A stretch of 64,000 bases of DNA from Fischerella thermalis PCC 7521 (GTDB lineage Bacteria > Cyanobacteriota > Cyanobacteriia > Cyanobacteriales > Nostocaceae): NCBI RefSeq assembly GCF_000317225.1, contig NZ_AJLL01000039.1, forward strand, positions 1-64,000, written 5' to 3'. Positions 1-8,905 of this stretch are shown in pieces. The stretch's first letter is position 1. The number at the start of each line of letters is the position of its first letter. The notes below the pieces were generated by a model, which saw only the letters and a program-made list of their open reading frames with translations, was not told the origin of the DNA and searched no databases. The translations under genes and the position numbers were made by a program.

Positions 1-698
1 CATCACCTTCAGTACTAATAGTTACTTTTCGATTCTTAGCTAATCCTCCTAAATATTTTAATTGACGCTTCTCTAGTTCTAATAGAAAGGATGTATTGTT
101 GCCATAGCCAGCATCTATAATTACTATTCCCGGTTGATATCCCCTGGCTCGACTTTGGTCTATTAACTTAATAGCTAATTCAGTTTTTTTCTCAAATTCT
201 GGATCTTGTTTTCCTTCTGGTAAGGAATCAGCGTGCTGATATAACTCTATATCTAATGGTAAACTTTTTCGTCCATCATAAAGATGAGTTGTTACCACTA
301 CTATGCCATTATCTGTTTTACCTATTTCTCCGATGTACTGTCTTCCCACTCCACTAGTAAAGTTGCCACTTTTTCTATGACCAGAATCATCTATTATCAA
401 GCTGAAACCTCTGCTTATTCTCGTTTGGCTACACTTGTTCATGATATGCAAACGACGTTCATTGATCTTTGAGCTAGACCAAGGTGCTTCGGTTAAAAAA
501 TGGTGTAAACGATGGTAAGTTACCCCTACAGCGTTATCAGCCATCTGAGATAGGTTCTTTCTTTCGCTTTCCCCCAATAATCCCCCTAAATAATGCCTAA
601 ACTCCCTTTTTTGGGCTTTCGTTTTGAATAGATCGTCAAAACGTTTGCACCATCTATCGAAGCAAGGAGGCATTGCTGCGGGAGTTGTCTCTCTCATT
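1..698 (-). CDS. IS701-family DDE transposase (3' end outside window)
   Basis: The reading frame is open from ATG at 698 to the window edge, about 232 codons. It begins MRETTPAAMPPCFDRW and carries a DDSGHRKSG motif and later a VIIDAGYGN motif, which match the first two acidic positions of the DDE catalytic triad in IS701/IS4-type transposases. The conserved HLYDGRKSLPLD stretch between them is also typical. The third catalytic residue lies outside the window. No frameshift or stop is visible, so the copy may be active. It reads in the same direction as the disrupted cas1 fragment beside it. Confidence 0.85.
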
Positions 699-770
699 GG
701 TCAATTACCAACCTGAAATATAGACTATTTAATGATTTTAAACATATTTAGCTACTTTTTTCGTTTAAGT
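1..770 (-). mobile_element. IS701-family insertion sequence, right part only
   Basis: The transposase frame runs off the left edge, so the element is incomplete in the window. Its transposase starts at 698. The border with host DNA lies near 765-775, where homology to Cas1 stops and an AT-rich stretch begins. I could not define the terminal inverted repeat because the other end is outside the window. The boundary is inferred from where the interrupted cas1 frame ends. Confidence 0.75.
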
Positions 771-1012
771 CCCGATAAACGAGAAAACATTTTGGCTGAG
801 TAATGTATATCCTAAACTTAAAAGGCTATTAACTGGGTCAGTCGGTGGACGCTTGGTACGCTTCTCAAATTTAAACACACTAGAAAATAGACTTCCCAAT
901 GCTTGAAAATAAACTGTCGCTGCTCTTCCTTCATACCCTCGCAATGCATCCATACTTTCTGCAAAAGGTAATTTATCCATCAAAGTATCTAAATCTTTTA
1001 TTTCTTCTCCCC
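765..1012 (-). pseudogene. cas1: cas1 fragment truncated by the insertion sequence
   Basis: The frame encodes EEIKDLDTLMDKLPF, then MDALRGYEGRAATVYF, then RPPTDPVNSLLSLGYTLL. The last two are hallmark segments of the central and C-terminal part of the CRISPR integrase Cas1 (the LRGxEG block and the DPVNALLSLGY block). A complete Cas1 is about 330 residues; only about 80 remain. The 3' part stops at a TAA at 765-767, where IS DNA starts. The 5' part runs into repeat-like DNA near 1012. The rest of the gene, if it survives, should lie beyond the far end of the IS, outside the window. No intact cas gene is present here. Confidence 0.8.
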
Positions 1013-1097
1013 TTAGCGGGGACGGAAATTTTTGTAGAGACGTAGCATTGCTACGTCTCTACATGTTTTTATTCAATCCCCCCAGGGGGACGAAAAC
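995..1097 (-). CRISPR. Two degenerate CRISPR-like repeats flanking one spacer-sized gap
   Basis: Read on the minus strand, 1097-1066 begins GTTTTCGTCCCCCTGGGGGG and ends in ATTGAATAAAAA; 1029-995 begins ATTTCCGTCCCCGCTAAGGGG and ends AAATAAAAG. Both are about 32-35 nt, with a CGTCCCC/GGGG hairpin core and an AT-rich tail. That is the plan of one class of cyanobacterial CRISPR repeat. The gap of about 36 nt is spacer-sized but contains a common genomic palindrome. Only two divergent copies exist, so this is at best a relic next to the broken cas1. Confidence 0.35.
1034..1062. repeat. Perfect 13-bp-arm dispersed palindrome
   Basis: The arms GTAGAGACGTAGC and GCTACGTCTCTAC are perfect and flank a 3-nt centre. 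A diverged copy lies at about 37997-38025 (GTAGAGACGTTG/CAACGTTTCTA). This is a short dispersed intergenic element; here it sits between two CRISPR-like repeats. Confidence 0.7.
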
Positions 1098-1249
1098 CTT
1101 AACCTTGGTTGTCTTTGAAATCTCAACTGATATCTTGCACCTACACCATATCCCGCCAATAAATAAATTCCAAGGCTAATAGCACAAGTCCATTGGAAAC
1201 GGACTCATATCAAGTTCGGCTAATTGGTTACAATGTTATGCTTCTTTGT

Positions 1250-1340
1250 TGGGTATTGGGCATTAGGCATCGGGCATGGAAAAATCATCAGTATCTTAAT
1301 TACCCATTACCCATTACCAATTACCCATTACCCATTACCA
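1250..1340 (+). repeat. Dispersed intergenic element with CCCATTA heptamers
   Basis: A GGGCAT-rich start, then AAAATCATCAGTATCTTAAT, then repeated TTACCCA/TTACCAA heptamers. The same order of motifs recurs at 3544-3640, and a related block is at 20211-20297. The surrounding region 1098-1393 has no convincing gene. Confidence 0.7.
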
Positions 1341-1393
1341 TGTTTCTCCAAAAGCAAGAAATTGCGTTAGCAATTAACGGTGAGAGTGTCAAC

Positions 1394-2479
1394 CTAACCC
1401 ACACTACCACTCAGCCATTCTAAAATTCGGTTCCATGCCCACCAAGGATCAGGGTCTTGTGCTTGGCGTTGACACGCTTTGCTGCTGATGTGACCCACAT
1501 GACCACCAAAACGAGTTAGTAATAAATCTATCATTGGATTAGCCGCACAAGCCAATTGTAAATCTGGTACGATCGCCGGATCAAAAAGAGGATCATCTTC
1601 GGCATAAATAATCAAAGTCGGTTTTTGCAGATTTGGTAGTAATTGCAAAGCGCTACTGGCATCGTAATAAGCTTCCACCGAAGAAAAACCCAAGGGTTTA
1701 ATGACTAATTCTTCATCAAAGCTCCAGATACTATTTACTCGTGCGATCGCTTCTGGGTCAATACTGTTGGGATGAGCTGCATAAATTCGCCACGCCAGTT
1801 TTTTGAGATTACGTGTGATCGCCTTTTCCATATAGCGACCAAAGGGTTGCTTAACTAAATAGGCAAGCGATCGCTTAGAATCAAGACTTGGACAAATTAC
1901 CGCCGCACCACCAATATCTTCCTCCTCTAAACCCAGAACCTCTAATGACGGAGTGATAGTGTCTCCCCACCTCCCCACCTCCCAATCTCCCCACCTTAAA
2001 CTCACCGCCCACAACGCCAACTGTCCCCCTAAAGAATATCCCGTAAACCAAAATTTCCCTGGACATCCCATAGCCTTAGCCGCCGCGGCGATGCGGATAA
2101 AATCTTCACCTTCGTACAAACCATCGCTGGTCAATGTCGGCGATAATTGGGCTGTCCTACCATGACCACGCCAATCAAATAATACGACTGCAAACCCTTG
2201 GGCGTAGGCTTTACGTCCTAGCAGTTTGAGAAACCATTGATTATCCAACTCACCTGTAATACCATAAGTTCCTACAATCGTACCGCAAGGATTTTCAGGA
2301 ATAGCTACCCAACCAAAAATCGGTACACTTTGCCCACCGATAAAAATATGTTCTTGATAGGGAGGTTCTGGGCATTTCGTTGTTCGTTCCCAATTGCGAC
2401 TGGCCCAAATTGCGGTGTAGAGGGTTATTGCTACACCGTTTCGCAAAAAATGTGGCGGATTGTATGACCAATAACACAT
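1394..2479 (-). CDS. YheT-family alpha/beta hydrolase
   Basis: This 361-residue protein has the YheT/COG0429 plan: an N-terminal lid-like segment, FDWRGHGRT at about 101-109, the nucleophile elbow GYSLGG with Ser149, an acid in AEDDPLFDP and a late GGHVGH that supplies the histidine. Members are probably esterases or lipases of unknown substrate. No signal peptide is visible. Residues about 161-177 (RWGDWEVGRWGDTITPS) come from CCCCACCTCC-type repeat DNA at about 1950-2000 and interrupt the region just after the nucleophile strand; this looks like an in-frame repeat insertion. The gene is divergent from rpaA and probably has its own promoter in the AT-rich 2480-2637 gap. Confidence 0.8.
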   Translation of the reverse strand: MCYWSYNPPHFLRNGVAITLYTAIWASRNWERTTKCPEPPYQEHIFIGGQSVPIFGWVAIPENPCGTIVGTYGITGELDNQWFLKLLGRKAYAQGFAVVLFDWRGHGRTAQLSPTLTSDGLYEGEDFIRIAAAAKAMGCPGKFWFTGYSLGGQLALWAVSLRWGDWEVGRWGDTITPSLEVLGLEEEDIGGAAVICPSLDSKRSLAYLVKQPFGRYMEKAITRNLKKLAWRIYAAHPNSIDPEAIARVNSIWSFDEELVIKPLGFSSVEAYYDASSALQLLPNLQKPTLIIYAEDDPLFDPAIVPDLQLACAANPMIDLLLTRFGGHVGHISSKACQRQAQDPDPWWAWNRILEWLSGSVG

Positions 2480-2637
2480 TAGTTATAGGATTTAGTATAC
2501 TTTGAACTTATTTTTTCAATCTTTGAATTTTAATCTTTATGTTAGATTTAAAATATTTTTTATAATCTAATGAAGCAATCTTTGTATTTCCCAAAGGTTC
2601 TTATTTATCCTTAATAAGTAGTAATAATTTTTTAATA

Positions 2638-3381
2638 ATGCCGAGGATTCTAGTCATAGACGATGACCCAGCAATTTCAGAGTTAGTTGCCGTCAACTTA
2701 GAGATGGCTGGCTACGACGTCAGCCAAGCAGAAGATGGGATCAAGGGACAAGCCCTGGCTCTACAGCTTCAGCCAGACTTAATTATGCTCGATCTGATGT
2801 TGCCCAGGGTAGACGGGTTCACTGTTTGTCAGCGCTTGCGCCGAGATGAACGTACAGCTGAAATTCCCGTATTGATGTTAACAGCGCTCTCGCAGACTCA
2901 AGATAAAGTAGAAGGCTTTAATGCAGGTGCAGACGACTACCTAACTAAACCATTTGAAGTTGAAGAAATGCTGGCGCGGGTGCGCGCTTTATTGCGGCGT
3001 ACCGACCGTATTCCCCAAGCTGCTAAACACAGTGAAATTCTCAACTATGGACCTTTGACTCTGGTTCCTGAACGGTTTGAGGCAATATGGTTCAATCAAA
3101 CAGTTAAACTGACTCATCTAGAGTTTGAGTTACTTCACTGCTTACTCCAGCGACACGGTCAGACCGTTTCCCCTAGTGAAATTCTCCGGGAAGTGTGGGG
3201 GTACGATCCAGATGATGATATTGAAACCATTCGAGTCCACATTCGTCACCTACGAACCAAGCTAGAACCAGACCCTCGTCACCCCCGTTACATCAAAACA
3301 GTATATGGTGCTGGATACTGTCTAGAGTTGCCCAGTGTTCCCCAATCAAGCGAAGGTATCCCTACATCAAAAGTTGATTGA
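2638..3381 (+). CDS. rpaA: Response regulator RpaA (OmpR/PhoB family)
   Basis: The 247-residue protein has a receiver domain (about 1-120) with the acidic pocket D8-D10, phospho-acceptor Asp52 in IMLDLMLPR, Thr82 and Lys104, followed by a winged-helix DNA-binding domain (about 135-235) ending in [10 protein letters not shown] and [11 protein letters not shown]. The whole sequence closely matches the cyanobacterial RpaA that I recognise, the output regulator of the KaiABC clock paired with the kinase SasA, which controls dusk-class genes. RpaB and NblR, the nearest alternatives, have different N-termini. Start ATG at 2638 follows an AT-rich leader; no strong Shine-Dalgarno is visible. It is monocistronic here. 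Confidence 0.88.
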   Translation: MPRILVIDDDPAISELVAVNLEMAGYDVSQAEDGIKGQALALQLQPDLIMLDLMLPRVDGFTVCQRLRRDERTAEIPVLMLTALSQTQDKVEGFNAGADDYLTKPFEVEEMLARVRALLRRTDRIPQAAKHSEILNYGPLTLVPERFEAIWFNQTVKLTHLEFELLHCLLQRHGQTVSPSEILREVWGYDPDDDIETIRVHIRHLRTKLEPDPRHPRYIKTVYGAGYCLELPSVPQSSEGIPTSKVD

Positions 3382-3426
3382 TTTTATTTGGACTGTTGCA
3401 TAAATGTTGTTAAATTAGTTTTTAAA

Positions 3427-3475
3427 TTGGCACTCGTTATTTTGTCATCAATTCAAGAGTGCCAATAAAGTTTTG
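3427..3475 (+). terminator. Candidate terminator downstream of rpaA
   Basis: Perfect 9-bp arms TTGGCACTC (3427-3435) and GAGTGCCAA (3457-3465) enclose a 21-nt loop and are followed by a weak T-rich tail. The loop is long for an intrinsic terminator, so this is tentative. Confidence 0.4.
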
Positions 3476-3543
3476 TATTTATGATTGCGTACACAAAGCG
3501 ATCGCTTTTCTTAGTGGGCCATAGCTCGATTTCTATGATATTA

Positions 3544-3656
3544 AGCTTGGGCATTGGGCATGGGAAAATCATCAGTATCTTAATTACCAATTACCAATTA
3601 CCCATTACCCATTACCGACCCCAAAGGAAAATATAAGCATTCAAGCGAACATAATA
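3544..3656 (+). repeat. Second copy of the CCCATTA-type dispersed element
   Basis: It contains GGGCATTGGGCATGGG, AAAATCATCAGTATCTTAAT and tandem TTACCAA/TTACCCA units, then a tail containing ACCGACC and AATATAAGCATTCAAG. The tail resembles the copy at 20240-20297; both end at the 3' end of a minus-strand gene. Confidence 0.7.
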
Positions 3657-4388
3657 TTATTTCACGAGGCTAGAAAAAACTAATTTCGAGTGATGCAGAG
3701 ATTGCCAAAAGTCAAGAATCTGTTCTGCTAGCAAATTCGGGTAGAAGAAGTGAAAAAAGTGCCGTCCTTTTTGACATTCCCAATAGCGATCGCCCTCCAT
3801 CAAAAAAGGTCGCCATCCTTGCAAAGACTCAGGTTCTACAATCATGTCATCGGTACTACCACAAACCATAAAGGGTACAGGAACCGGAGCAGGAGGTACA
3901 CTTAGTCGTTTCATTAAGGAGTGAGGTGAAAGCGAACAATTTTTATCTTCCTCCAAAATCCTCTCTAGAAGCTTGACAGTTTTTTCATTCTGATAGCCAA
4001 ATAGATTGTATACCATAGCATTGAGAATCTTTTGCCTACTCAAGTAAGGCAGATGAGCATAATAATGAGCTTGCCAGTCAAGCGCAGCATCAGCACCCAC
4101 AGCTAGTAGAGTCAAAGATTTAACTTTTTCTGGATATCGACGCGTATATAGTAACCCTAGTAAGCCTCCTGTGCTGTGACCAATCAGATGTACAGGTTGA
4201 TTAATGGATTGGAGATAATTATCTAGCAGCAGTATCGCAACATCTAAGGAACTTGCTTCATCCTGAGTTTGGCTATATTCCCACCGAGCAATAGTTACAT
4301 CACGTGACAGTTCACGCAAAAGTGGTTGAGCAAAACATAACAAACTAGGGCTTGTATTCAACCAAATAGCATCTGGCTCAGGAGACAT
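3657..4388 (-). CDS. Alpha/beta hydrolase at the end of the isi cluster
   Basis: A 243-residue hydrolase with the nucleophile elbow GHSTGG (Ser72), an acid in CGSTDDMIVEPES and a histidine in GRHFFHFF. No signal peptide is present, so it is probably cytosolic. It follows the flavodoxin gene with a 104-nt gap containing a long AT-rich hairpin. A hydrolase-type gene is often the third member of isiAB-type iron-stress operons in cyanobacteria (sometimes called isiC), but its substrate is unknown. Co-expression with isiAB is inferred from position; the hairpin could reduce read-through. Confidence 0.75.
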   Translation of the reverse strand: MSPEPDAIWLNTSPSLLCFAQPLLRELSRDVTIARWEYSQTQDEASSLDVAILLLDNYLQSINQPVHLIGHSTGGLLGLLYTRRYPEKVKSLTLLAVGADAALDWQAHYYAHLPYLSRQKILNAMVYNLFGYQNEKTVKLLERILEEDKNCSLSPHSLMKRLSVPPAPVPVPFMVCGSTDDMIVEPESLQGWRPFLMEGDRYWECQKGRHFFHFFYPNLLAEQILDFWQSLHHSKLVFSSLVK

Positions 4389-4429
4389 AAATTTATCCTA
4401 CTATGAATTAAAATTTTAAAATTCTAGTT

Positions 4430-4474
4430 AAAACTGTTAATAGCTAACAGCAATCAAGGCAATTAGCTATTAAC
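4430..4474 (-). terminator. 12-bp AT-rich hairpin between isiB and the hydrolase gene
   Basis: The perfect arms GTTAATAGCTAA (4436-4447) and TTAGCTATTAAC (4463-4474) enclose a 15-nt loop. On the minus strand the stem is followed by AGTTTTAAC, a weak T-run. It could attenuate transcription from isiB into the hydrolase gene. Confidence 0.4.
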
Positions 4475-4492
4475 TATTAGCGATGATTTAAG

Positions 4493-5005
4493 CTACACAC
4501 CAAACTCTTTTTTAAGTTGAGCTACCCAGGCTTTAATACGCTCGTCAGTTAAGTCAGATTGGTTATCTTCATCAAGAGCCAAACCGACAAATTTCCCATT
4601 TTTCACAGCTTTAGATTCATTAAAATCATAGCCATCCGTGGGCCAGTAACCCACTGTAGTACCGCCGAGTTCGGTGATTTTCTCTTCTAAAATGCCCATT
4701 GCATCTTGAAAGTTATCGGCATAACCAATCTGGTCTCCAGTACCAAAATAGGCGACCTTTTTACCCTTGAAATCAATATTATCTAACTGTGGGAAAAAAC
4801 CCTCCCAGTCACTTTGTAGCTCACCAATATTCCAGGTAGGACAGCCAATAATCAGATATTGATAATCTGCGAAATCATCCTCGTCTGCATCCATGATGTT
4901 GTGCAATGTCACTACATCGTCACCACCAAATTCTTTCTGAATTGTCTCTGTTACCAACTCAGTTTTACCTGTTGTAGAACCGAAAAATAGACCTATTTTT
5001 GACAT
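4493..5005 (-). CDS. isiB: Flavodoxin (long-chain), iron-stress electron carrier
   Basis: At 170 residues this is a typical long-chain cyanobacterial flavodoxin. The FMN phosphate loop GSTTGKT lies at residues 9-15, the tryptophan loop CPTWNIGELQSDWEGF follows at about 55-70, and the GTGDQIGYADNFQDAMG segment binds the isoalloxazine ring. Flavodoxin replaces ferredoxin in photosystem I electron transfer when iron is scarce. It is third in the minus-strand cluster after isiA and the CP43'-PsaL fusion. Two hairpins separate it from the fusion gene, so its mRNA level may differ from that of isiA. Confidence 0.95.
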   Translation of the reverse strand: MSKIGLFFGSTTGKTELVTETIQKEFGGDDVVTLHNIMDADEDDFADYQYLIIGCPTWNIGELQSDWEGFFPQLDNIDFKGKKVAYFGTGDQIGYADNFQDAMGILEEKITELGGTTVGYWPTDGYDFNESKAVKNGKFVGLALDEDNQSDLTDERIKAWVAQLKKEFGV

Positions 5006-5051
5006 ATTTTGCGCTCTTTTTCACTTCATGCTTATTTGTCATCAGAGGTTT

Positions 5052-5113
5052 GTAGCCAATGACCGCTGGCGGCTACGAACTTTCACAATTCAGCCTTCCT
5101 TTTAGGAAGGCTG
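5052..5113 (-). promoter_or_regulatory. Two hairpins between isiX and isiB
   Basis: One hairpin has GTAGCC/GGCTAC arms (5052-5057 and 5070-5075). The second has perfect 10-bp arms CAGCCTTCCT (5091-5100) and AGGAAGGCTG (5104-5113) with a 3-nt loop. On the minus strand neither has a good T-run, so they look like mRNA processing or stability elements rather than strong terminators. Confidence 0.45.
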
Positions 5114-5127
5114 GGACGTAAAAGACG

Positions 5128-6636
5128 CTATACAAACGCAGCAAACACAGCAGCACTACTCAAAAGCAAATAGGCGAAGATTGCTCCACCAATTCCACCA
5201 ATCAGAAAGCCCTCAGTAAATTGGCTCCATCCTTCGGTAGTATTGACAGTCTGTGGCACACTGGGAACTGTTGCAACCATTGCTGGTGGTACGGTTTCTA
5301 GTTGTCTTTCAAAGCTGGTGGTGCCGTAAATCGAAAAACCAATCGTCAAGATGACAATCAAACTACCTGTGGCTATTAAACCAACCAAGTTTCCCAGATT
5401 AGAATTACCCAATGAACCGAATGAAGCTAAGGTGACAAACGGGCCAACTAACCAGTAACCATGAGCCATGCCAATTTCCAACCCCCGTCCCAGAGGAGAT
5501 ACGCCAGGGCGATAGATTGGCAGATATTTCAGAAACTTCAGCGTCATGTCGGAAGAAGCGATCGCAGTGGCTTGATTAGCTGTTTGGGGGTTTATCTGGG
5601 GCGGTTGAACCATGTCACCATTTTTAAAATCAAATCCAGCTGCAATGGCACGGGCGCGCAGTGCGTGCCAAATATGACCTAACAGGAATATGACTGCCAA
5701 GACAAAATGGAAACTGACCAACCAACCACGGGCAGAAACTATACCAGCAGAAGTTTCTATAGCTTTCACCGGGCCATAGAAAACTTCCGGATAGACAGTG
5801 TTATTGACTGATGCAAAGTATGCCGCCAAAAAGCCCATGTATGCGACACCACCAATGCTGTAAGAAAGATATGCTTCTCCTGAGTAAATCAAAACTCGGC
5901 GCGCCCAGGTAAATGGCTTAGTCAAAATATGGAAAATACCACCACCAATTAACATCAATCCAACCCAGATGTGACCGCCAACAACATCTTCCAAGTTATC
6001 AACAGCTGCCATTCCTTCTGGGCCCCAAACTCCAAACAGATAGCCAAAAATCCGAAGTGGATTGAGTGTTGGATGATTGATTACCCTGACGTTTCCACCG
6101 CCACCTACCCAAGGATCAAACAGTCCACCCCAAAACATTGCCTTCGCAACCAAAAGCCAAGCACCCACGCCTAAAATCACTAGGTGAATGCCTAAGATTG
6201 TGGTCATCTTATCTTTGTCTTTCCAGTCATAACCAAAAAAGCCAGCTAATGTAGGATTGTCTTCTAACACCTCTGGCCCTAGTAGGGAATGGTAAATACC
6301 ACCGGCTGCTAGAATCACCGAAGGTATCAGATGCAAGACACTGATGACGAAGTAGGGATAGGTGCTAACGACTTGCCCACCAGCACCGACACCAAAACCC
6401 AGAGTTGCTAGATGAGGCAGCAAGATTAACCCTTGCTCATACATTGGCACATTCGGATTGAAGCGCGACAACTCAAACAGCGTCATCCCGCCAGCCCATA
6501 ACAAAATCAATGCAGCGTGAGCAACATGAGCGCCCAATAATTTACCTGATAGATTGGTAAGACGAAAATTACCAGCCCACCAGCCAACATTAGGTATTTG
6601 TTGCTTGTATGGGCTATCTGCAATTACTGCTGTCAT
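5128..6636 (-). CDS. isiX: CP43'-PsaL fusion antenna protein (IsiX-type)
   Basis: Residues 1 to about 335 are an IsiA/CP43'-like six-helix chlorophyll-binding domain with the conserved [16 protein letters not shown] start, [11 protein letters not shown] and [14 protein letters not shown]. From about 350 the protein continues as a PsaL-like domain ([23 protein letters not shown], a middle helix with SIYGTTSFE, and [22 protein letters not shown]). At 502 residues it is about 150 longer than IsiA. The PsaL part presumably docks the antenna to photosystem I at the trimer-forming face. Such fusions are known in a subset of cyanobacteria. It lies 82 nt after isiA, so co-transcription is likely. No frameshift is visible. 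Confidence 0.9.
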   Translation of the reverse strand: MTAVIADSPYKQQIPNVGWWAGNFRLTNLSGKLLGAHVAHAALILLWAGGMTLFELSRFNPNVPMYEQGLILLPHLATLGFGVGAGGQVVSTYPYFVISVLHLIPSVILAAGGIYHSLLGPEVLEDNPTLAGFFGYDWKDKDKMTTILGIHLVILGVGAWLLVAKAMFWGGLFDPWVGGGGNVRVINHPTLNPLRIFGYLFGVWGPEGMAAVDNLEDVVGGHIWVGLMLIGGGIFHILTKPFTWARRVLIYSGEAYLSYSIGGVAYMGFLAAYFASVNNTVYPEVFYGPVKAIETSAGIVSARGWLVSFHFVLAVIFLLGHIWHALRARAIAAGFDFKNGDMVQPPQINPQTANQATAIASSDMTLKFLKYLPIYRPGVSPLGRGLEIGMAHGYWLVGPFVTLASFGSLGNSNLGNLVGLIATGSLIVILTIGFSIYGTTSFERQLETVPPAMVATVPSVPQTVNTTEGWSQFTEGFLIGGIGGAIFAYLLLSSAAVFAAFV

Positions 6637-6718
6637 TTCTAATCATCCTTGAGAATTTTTGGCAATTTATTTGAAATATTTGCAGGGATTACTTGCAAAC
6701 GATTTTCATTAAATTACT

Positions 6719-7777
6719 CTAGCTAATCGCTTGTGGAATTACTGCCTTTTGACTCACCCTACCTTTACGAAAATCGAACCCACGTGCCCGTAAGGCGTGC
6801 CAGATATGGCCTTGGAGAAAGAAGAAAGCTAACCAAAAGTGAGCATTGGCTAACCAAGTTCGGGAGCTAACAAGGTCAGGATCAACTGACGAAAAGTACG
6901 GCACGACATTCTGCCTCACCACGAGCGCCGGACCATAAAAAACTTCAGGATAAACAGTCGTGTTCACCGATACGAAGAGAGTGGCAATAAAGCCCATCAG
7001 TGCCAAAGCACCCAGACTGTAACAGAGGTAAGCTTCTCCAGACCAAACAAATAATGGATGCGTCCAACTAAAGGGTTTAGTCACAATGTGGAAAATTCCA
7101 CCGAAAAGTAACATTCCACCAACCCAAATGTGACCACCAACTACGTCTTCTAGATTGTCAACGCCAGCGATCCAGAATTTAGCGATCGCACCAAATAGAT
7201 AGCCAAAGATAGCACCTGGATTCAGTGTCGGATTTGTAATTACCCTGACATTTTCAATGTTTGGATCGTACAAACCACCAAAGTACATTGCTTTAGCAAC
7301 TAACAAAAATGCACCACAACCGAGTAACACCAAGTGAATACCAAGGATTGTGGTCATTTTGTCGGTATCCTTCCAGTCGTAGCCAAACAAAGGAAACCTA
7401 CCTTCTAGGGTTTCTGGACCACGCAGGGAGTGAAAGATTCCTCCCAAACCCAGAAAGGCTGAGGAAATTAAATGCAAAGCACCAATGACGAAATAGGGAT
7501 AAGTATCCACAACTGCACCTTCTGCACCTATACCCCAACCAAGAGCAGCTAGGTGAGGTAGCAAAATCAAGCCTTGCTCGTACATTGGTTGTGCCGAATT
7601 GAAATGGGCTAGCTCAAATAAAGTCATCGCTCCTGCCCAAAAAACAATCAAACCAGCATGAGCGACGTGAGCGCCTAATAATTTCCCTGATAAGTTCGTG
7701 AGCCTTGCGTTTCCAGCCCACCAAGGGGAGTCGGCGAGATCCTGCTCCACCGACAGCGGACTTGTAGAGGTTGCCAT
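6719..7777 (-). CDS. isiA: Iron-stress chlorophyll-binding protein IsiA (CP43')
   Basis: The 352-residue protein has the six transmembrane helices of CP43', lacks the large lumenal loop of true CP43 and carries conserved [49 protein letters not shown] and [15 protein letters not shown]. It forms antenna rings around photosystem I and dissipates energy under iron limitation. The start at 7777 is preceded by a good AGGTGG ribosome site 4 nt upstream. It is first in the minus-strand order isiA, isiX, isiB, hydrolase. A palindrome at 7793-7815 sits in its leader. Confidence 0.95.
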   Translation of the reverse strand: MATSTSPLSVEQDLADSPWWAGNARLTNLSGKLLGAHVAHAGLIVFWAGAMTLFELAHFNSAQPMYEQGLILLPHLAALGWGIGAEGAVVDTYPYFVIGALHLISSAFLGLGGIFHSLRGPETLEGRFPLFGYDWKDTDKMTTILGIHLVLLGCGAFLLVAKAMYFGGLYDPNIENVRVITNPTLNPGAIFGYLFGAIAKFWIAGVDNLEDVVGGHIWVGGMLLFGGIFHIVTKPFSWTHPLFVWSGEAYLCYSLGALALMGFIATLFVSVNTTVYPEVFYGPALVVRQNVVPYFSSVDPDLVSSRTWLANAHFWLAFFFLQGHIWHALRARGFDFRKGRVSQKAVIPQAIS

Positions 7778-7792
7778 GTTCCACCTATGAAA

Positions 7793-7815
7793 TTGTTGAT
7801 AATATTATTCAACAA
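7793..7815 (-). promoter_or_regulatory. Palindrome in the isiA leader (possible Fur site or hairpin)
   Basis: Perfect 7-bp arms TTGTTGA and TCAACAA flank a 9-nt AT-only centre ATAATATTA (minus-strand reading), 15 nt upstream of the isiA start codon. It resembles an AT-rich Fur operator, the known regulator of isiA, but does not match the 19-bp consensus closely. It could equally be a leader hairpin. Confidence 0.4.
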
Positions 7816-8403
7816 GTTAAAAAGAAGCTTACACTAAATTTCAAATTAATGCAATTAACTCTCATTTATCTAATATGAGATGCTAAATACGAAAGTAATT
7901 ATTACGTTTTGTAAAATATCTTGATTATTAAAATATTTTCTCAATAAACTAGATTTGATTTTACAGACCATTTAAATTCAAGAGATTCAGGGTGTAACTT
8001 GACTTACGGAATTATGGGTGGCAAAAGTTAGCCATAGGCTGATTTTCCTCTGACAGTGTGCAAGCAATGTCCAAACAACAAACTTGCTTGTAGATAAGAT
8101 TTACAAGCAAGTATTTTTTACAAGGATTGAAAAGTTTATTGAATATTAATAGCAATAACTAACACAGATGCACATAGATAATCTAAGTACTCAAGCAGAA
8201 TTAATTACGCACTCTATGAATTCTTGGCGTTCTCGGCGTCTTGGTGAGACCAGCCCCGCAAAAAGGCGGTCTCCGTCACGTAGACGCAACAACGTCTTTC
8301 CGTAAGGGTAGCCGGAGGGCGGTTTGATAAAGTAAGCTTTTTGGCAACTTTTGCGTAATTCCCGTTTACTTTAAGCGTAAATTAGGAATCAATTTAACAG
8401 TTA
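7816..8403. other. Gene-free region upstream of isiA
   Basis: No convincing coding frame. The left part (7816-7970) is very AT-rich and should hold the isiA promoter. The right part contains a dispersed element with GTAGACGC and CTTTCCGTAAGGGTAG (about 8279-8312) and a GGCGTTCTCGGCGTCTTGGTGA phrase at about 8226-8247. Confidence 0.6.
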
Positions 8404-8898
8404 TCAGTTATTGCTTACTGTGGGTTGATAGCTGTTCACTGATTTCAGTTTACTTGCGGTCGAGTTTTGAATTGTATTTTGTATATTCTTCAATGCCTGA
8501 TTTGCTGCTTCTAAATCGTAAGGAAATGGTCGTCCACGAGTCACATAATCGCGCTCTTGCACTGGTCGATGACGCAATACAGCATTGACGACAACACAGG
8601 TTTCGGAACTCAAATTGATCGCTCCGTGCATGACTCCTGGTGGGATTGTCAGTACTACGGGATAGTCTTCACTTAAAGCAATATATTGATATTTCTTATC
8701 AATTAAAGTTACAATGACAAACTCGCCTTTGACTACCAGTAATTGGTCGGTTTGTGATTTGTGAACAAATAAATCATCGATTGTATGAGGTGGAATCTGC
8801 ACGAGCATTGTTTCGTGACTAGCTTGGGGGGTGAAAAACTCAGCCATTCCCCCTTTAATTGATTCCAACTGCCGAATTTTGATTCCTCTTGCACTCAT
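8404..8898 (-). CDS. Cupin-fold protein, function unknown
   Basis: The 164-residue protein shows a single double-stranded beta-helix: LVQIPPHTIDDLFVHKSQTDQLLVVKGEFVIVTL followed by VVLTIPPGVMHGAINLSSETCVVVNAVLRHR. The His of PGVMHGA could bind a metal, but the first cupin motif is weak. Related proteins occur near sugar-nucleotide epimerases; I assign no reaction. The C-terminal 25 residues are low complexity (KNIQNTIQNSTASKL). It follows pgi on the same strand, separated by a terminator whose tail borders this gene's AGGATATTTTT ribosome-site region. Confidence 0.65.
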   Translation of the reverse strand: MSARGIKIRQLESIKGGMAEFFTPQASHETMLVQIPPHTIDDLFVHKSQTDQLLVVKGEFVIVTLIDKKYQYIALSEDYPVVLTIPPGVMHGAINLSSETCVVVNAVLRHRPVQERDYVTRGRPFPYDLEAANQALKNIQNTIQNSTASKLKSVNSYQPTVSNN

Positions 8899-8905
8899 AA
8901 AAATA

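Noticed and set aside
1193-1423. 76-residue open frame on the plus strand
   Set aside because: It is made mostly of translated TTACCCA repeats and overlaps the end of the real hydrolase gene.
2638-3381. Assignment of the response regulator as RpaB or NblR
   Set aside because: The N-terminus, [20 protein letters not shown] and winged-helix region match RpaA better.
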